Assembly (NCBI RefSeq): GCF_010548305.1 | Contig: NZ_JAAGLV010000018.1 | Coordinates: 62,001-126,000 of the forward strand | Direction: 5' to 3' | Source: Streptomyces sp. SID13031 | GTDB lineage: Bacteria > Actinomycetota > Actinomycetes > Propionibacteriales > Kribbellaceae | Length of the DNA stretch: 64,000 bases | Part shown: positions 61,384 to 64,000 of the stretch, one piece after another | Numbering within the stretch: position 1 is the stretch's first letter | Layout: each line of letters starts with the position of its first letter | The notes under the pieces: generated by a model | The model's input: only the letters and a program-made list of their open reading frames with translations | Database searches by the model: none | Told to the model about the DNA's origin: nothing | Translations under genes and position numbers: made by a program

Positions 61384-62411
61384 ACCGGTGCCGATACCTG
61401 CGCCGCCGCGGGCTCCAGCGCCCGCTCGATCAAGTAGGACAGATAGATCTCATCCAGGATGGCGACGCCAAGACGGTTGTTGGTCATGTGAATGTAGGAG
61501 CTCAGCAGCACCGCCGCACGCGCCTCGGTATCAGCGATCGGCTCCCGGCCACTGCCACCGGTACGGCTCGGGAACAGCAGTTGCCCGGCCTCGGCATCGA
61601 CCCGGGCCCGGAGCTCGCGGCAGTGCGTCAGCCAGGTCCGCTCGATCCCGGACAACTGCTGGCCGGCGTCACCCGCGCTGATCGTCCGGATCCGGTCGAC
61701 CCGTTCCGTCAGCGACGCCCGGGTCAGCTCGAAGCTCTTGTCGAAGGAGTCGTGGTAGTCGTCCGACGGCTCCTGGTACGACGTCTCCCAGAACCCCCGG
61801 TACCGCTGGAAGAACCGCCGGACCGCCTCGTCGGTCTCCAGGAACGAGTACGCCGTCAGCAACGACAGCTGGGTCGCCAGCCCGAGCAGGACCGGCCGGA
61901 CGTGGGTGTTCGAGGTGGCGAGCAACTTCGCCACCAGGTCGCTCGAGGCCTCGAAGTGCCATTCGCCCAGCTCCATCCCGACCGGGCCGCCGTACCGGTC
62001 GAACTCCTGCTCGTACGGCATCAGCGCGACGCTGTTGTTCGGCCGGAACGGCATCACCCCGTCGACGCCGTACTCCTCGACGAAGCGTTCCTCGCCGTAC
62101 TCGGCCACGTACATCTTCTTGTAGATGTCGCCGAGGCCCTCGATGTCGGTGTCGTAGAGCGCCGGCCGCCGGGCCAGGAACGCCTCGATGGCCGCCACTG
62201 CCCGCGCGCGCACTTCTTCCTTCTTCTCGGGCGCGGCTGGCTTGAGCCTGACCCGCAGGTGCGGTCCCTCCATCCAGTACTTGATGAAGAACCAGCGGTC
62301 GATCAGCTCGTCGCGCCGCAACTCCGCGACGAGCGGCCGGACCGCCTCGACCAGGATCGGATTGGCGTCGCTGGCGTAGAAGACGTGCAAGGCCACCCAG
62401 TCATCGGTCAT
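61380..62411 (-). CDS. SpaB_C / thiopeptide-type elimination-domain protein
   Basis: A 343-residue protein that matches the C-terminal glutamate-elimination domain of LanB dehydratases as a stand-alone protein. It has WVALHVFYASDANPILVEAVRPLVAEL, WFFIKYWMEGPHLRVRLKP, EYGVDGVMPFRPNNSVALMPYEQEFDRYGG and a C-terminal MTNNRLGVAILDEIYLSYLIERAL. It removes glutamate from glutamylated Ser/Thr to give dehydro residues. ATG 62411 has GGGAGGGA 8 bases upstream and overlaps the dehydratase gene by 11 bp. Confidence 0.88.
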   Translation of the reverse strand: MTDDWVALHVFYASDANPILVEAVRPLVAELRRDELIDRWFFIKYWMEGPHLRVRLKPAAPEKKEEVRARAVAAIEAFLARRPALYDTDIEGLGDIYKKMYVAEYGEERFVEEYGVDGVMPFRPNNSVALMPYEQEFDRYGGPVGMELGEWHFEASSDLVAKLLATSNTHVRPVLLGLATQLSLLTAYSFLETDEAVRRFFQRYRGFWETSYQEPSDDYHDSFDKSFELTRASLTERVDRIRTISAGDAGQQLSGIERTWLTHCRELRARVDAEAGQLLFPSRTGGSGREPIADTEARAAVLLSSYIHMTNNRLGVAILDEIYLSYLIERALEPAAAQVSAPV

Positions 62412-64000
62412 CGGAGTCCCTCCCGGTGTCGTAAAGCTCCAGCAACAGTTCACACACGTGCGGCCGGCCGTGTTCGTCGGTCAGCCAGAGTTCGTCGGTG
62501 TCCGGGTTCGCCTCGGTCAGTACGATCCGGGCCGACGCGCCCAGAGCCAGTTGTTCCAGCAGTTGCAGCGACATCCAGCTGTCGAAGTCGACCGGTAGCG
62601 GCTTGCGCCCGGCCTTGCGTTCGGCACCAGGGGTGTCCGGTACGTCCGGGGCAGCGCCGTCGTCGACCGCGGACTTGGCGGCCGCGTTGTCGATCTGGGC
62701 GAACAGCCGGACGGGCAGCCCGTGGTCGAGCCGCCACCGCCGCACCTTGAGCAGATGCTCGGCATCGGAGTGTTGCGGATTGCGGAACGGGAAGTCCGCC
62801 GTGTTCAGCTTCCACATCCGCCGCTGCAGTACCAGGTCACCGAGTACCAGCCGCGGGTACGACTGGATGCCGTCGACCGGGATCGGGTCGCCGGTCCCCG
62901 CCCACAGGTCGATCTGGGCCATTCCGCTGGGCGAGAAGCAGAGCAGGATCTGCTGGATCTCCGGCAGCGCCATCGGCATCAGGAAGCCCAGATAGACCGG
63001 TACCACCTCGCGCCCGAGCCGGGTCGACATCAGCCGGACCCGGTCGGCCTCCGGGTCGTGGACGAGGACGAGGTCGTCGAGCCCGATCTGCTCGTCGGCC
63101 GGCCGGGTGCTCGCATCTCCCGGACAGACGATCTCGTACTGCGTGACGGCGGGGTGCACATTGAGATTAGTGGTCTCGTACCCGCCTCGCAGCTCGGCCA
63201 GCACTGCCCCGTCCGGGGCGTAGTCGCGCAGGATCTCGCTGATCAGGTCTCGCGCCCGGGTGCCTTCGGCATCGAGGCTGTGCGCGAACCGGGAGAACAT
63301 CAGGGTCAGGCCCGCGTAGGCCTGGTTGAGGATCAGCCGGCCTGGCTCCCGGTTTCCGGCGGCCAGCTGGACGAAGAACGACCACGGTTGCGCAAGCTGC
63401 TCGCCTGGCGGAAGTTCCCGCCGGACCGCGTCGACGAAGTCCGGGCCGAGGCGGATCTCTTCGACCGGTCCGGGATCGCCTGCCCGCAGGTCGCGCAGGT
63501 GCAGTGACGCGGCCTCGCGGGCCTTGTCGACCGCGACGATGTCGTCGAGCTTGAACCAGTTCTCCTGCGGCACGAACGCGTTGTCGTCGTCGAACTGGCG
63601 GCGCCGCATCGATCGCCGGGTGTAGGGGTCGAAGAAGTCGCGCTGGAACTCGTGGCAGAACCGGACGACGTCCTCGCAAGCGCCACCGATCCCGTACCGG
63701 GCCTTGAAGAATCCCTTGGCGGTCAGGCGTCTGGAGACGTTGAGGTCGAACGCGGGCAACAGGTCGGCCAGGTCCGCGAGATCGGGTAGCAGGGTGCGCT
63801 CCCACAGCCCGCGGTCCACCTCCATCCCGGCACCGGTGATCGTGGTGTCCTCGTAGATCACCGTCCGCGGTACGAGCTGGTCGGAGGCGCCGAGTTGTCC
63901 GAAGCAGGCGCGGACATGGTCACGGACTCCGCTGAGCACTGCCGCCCGGCCACGCGCCGGAGTACCGGGGTAGGCGTCGATCAGGTCGACCGCGGCCTGC
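62401..64000 (-). CDS. LanB-type lantibiotic dehydratase, glutamylation part (5' end outside window)
   Basis: Open reading frame continues past 64000, so about 533 C-terminal residues are visible. It carries the Lant_dehydr_N features DTTITGAGMEVDRGLWERTLLPD, NAFVPQENWFKLDDIVAVDKAREAASL, PVYLGFLMPMALPEIQQIL and FSPSGMAQIDLWAG. It should use glutamyl-tRNA to glutamylate Ser/Thr of a precursor. Here it ends before the elimination domain, which is encoded by the next gene. The 5' part, precursor and any cyclase lie beyond the edge. Starts inside the window (such as 63939) are not real. Confidence 0.87.
   Translation of the reverse strand, partial: QAAVDLIDAYPGTPARGRAAVLSGVRDHVRACFGQLGASDQLVPRTVIYEDTTITGAGMEVDRGLWERTLLPDLADLADLLPAFDLNVSRRLTAKGFFKARYGIGGACEDVVRFCHEFQRDFFDPYTRRSMRRRQFDDDNAFVPQENWFKLDDIVAVDKAREAASLHLRDLRAGDPGPVEEIRLGPDFVDAVRRELPPGEQLAQPWSFFVQLAAGNREPGRLILNQAYAGLTLMFSRFAHSLDAEGTRARDLISEILRDYAPDGAVLAELRGGYETTNLNVHPAVTQYEIVCPGDASTRPADEQIGLDDLVLVHDPEADRVRLMSTRLGREVVPVYLGFLMPMALPEIQQILLCFSPSGMAQIDLWAGTGDPIPVDGIQSYPRLVLGDLVLQRRMWKLNTADFPFRNPQHSDAEHLLKVRRWRLDHGLPVRLFAQIDNAAAKSAVDDGAAPDVPDTPGAERKAGRKPLPVDFDSWMSLQLLEQLALGASARIVLTEANPDTDELWLTDEHGRPHVCELLLELYDTGRDSDDR

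Noticed and set aside
62401..63939. GTG at 63939 as the start of the LanB-type gene
   Set aside because: The frame remains open to the window edge with sensible sequence, and the visible part begins in the middle of the Lant_dehydr_N domain.

Overview
The window is GC-rich DNA with GTG/TTG starts, several apparent leaderless genes and many 1-4 bp start/stop overlaps. This fits an Actinomycetota soil bacterium. The gene set (DUF3151 next to class II aldolase, ComB, SARP and SigE-family regulators, many TetR/IclR/PucR switches) suggests Nocardioidaceae, possibly Kribbella; that placement is inference. I see no rRNA, tRNA, transposase, prophage or CRISPR array, so it reads as chromosome arm or accessory-rich chromosome.

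Layout. 1-3.0 kb: iron-siderophore uptake (two FecCD permeases and a divergent siderophore-interacting flavoprotein around an IdeR/DtxR-type box). 3.2-8.4 kb: a hypothetical gene, then a coupled secreted hydrolase / SDR / acyl-CoA ligase operon with a divergent PucR regulator. 8.5-11.0 kb: divergent alginate-lyase-like and GH105-like exported enzymes sharing a duplicated operator. 11.0-18 kb: two TetR regulator/target pairs, a methyltransferase, a broken DJ-1 gene, a perfect 35-bp inverted repeat and an exported carbohydrate esterase. 18-27 kb: Ser/Thr kinase, MFS pumps, purA, a VOC protein, an AraC regulator and a VapBC45-like toxin-antitoxin pair.

27.3-31.3 kb is the most unusual part. A 63-residue precursor-like peptide with six cysteines in its last 31 residues is followed by a MauE-like membrane protein, a MauD/TlpA-like thioredoxin and a peptidase-less ABC exporter. 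A divergent small S26 signal peptidase sits next to it. Together they look like a dedicated system that makes, oxidises, exports and trims a disulfide-rich peptide. A 13-bp hairpin separates the peptide gene from the machinery genes.

31-38 kb: ComB, DUF3151, HNH nuclease, AbiEi-like protein, LLM oxidoreductase, class II aldolase, and a GntR regulator divergent from a SIS-domain sugar-phosphate enzyme. 38.5-45.8 kb: an IclR regulator and a six-gene operon that encodes a complete lower hydroxyquinol (resorcinol-type) pathway: FAD monooxygenase, hydroxyquinol dioxygenase, maleylacetate reductase, 3-oxoadipate CoA-transferase and thiolase.

45.8-60 kb: GH13 enzyme, SigE-family sigma factor with a membrane-anchored partner, SpoU methyltransferase, DedA, a membrane-linked Nudix protein, a 993-residue SARP/NB-ARC/TPR regulator, LemA, pyrE, sortase, and the threonine-to-glycine pair tdh-kbl. 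59.9-64.0 kb: a second peptide-modification locus, cut by the right edge, with a split LanB dehydratase (glutamylation and elimination parts as separate genes), an M50 protease with an N-terminal PqqD-like region, and a tiny membrane/coiled-coil protein. Its precursor is not in the window.
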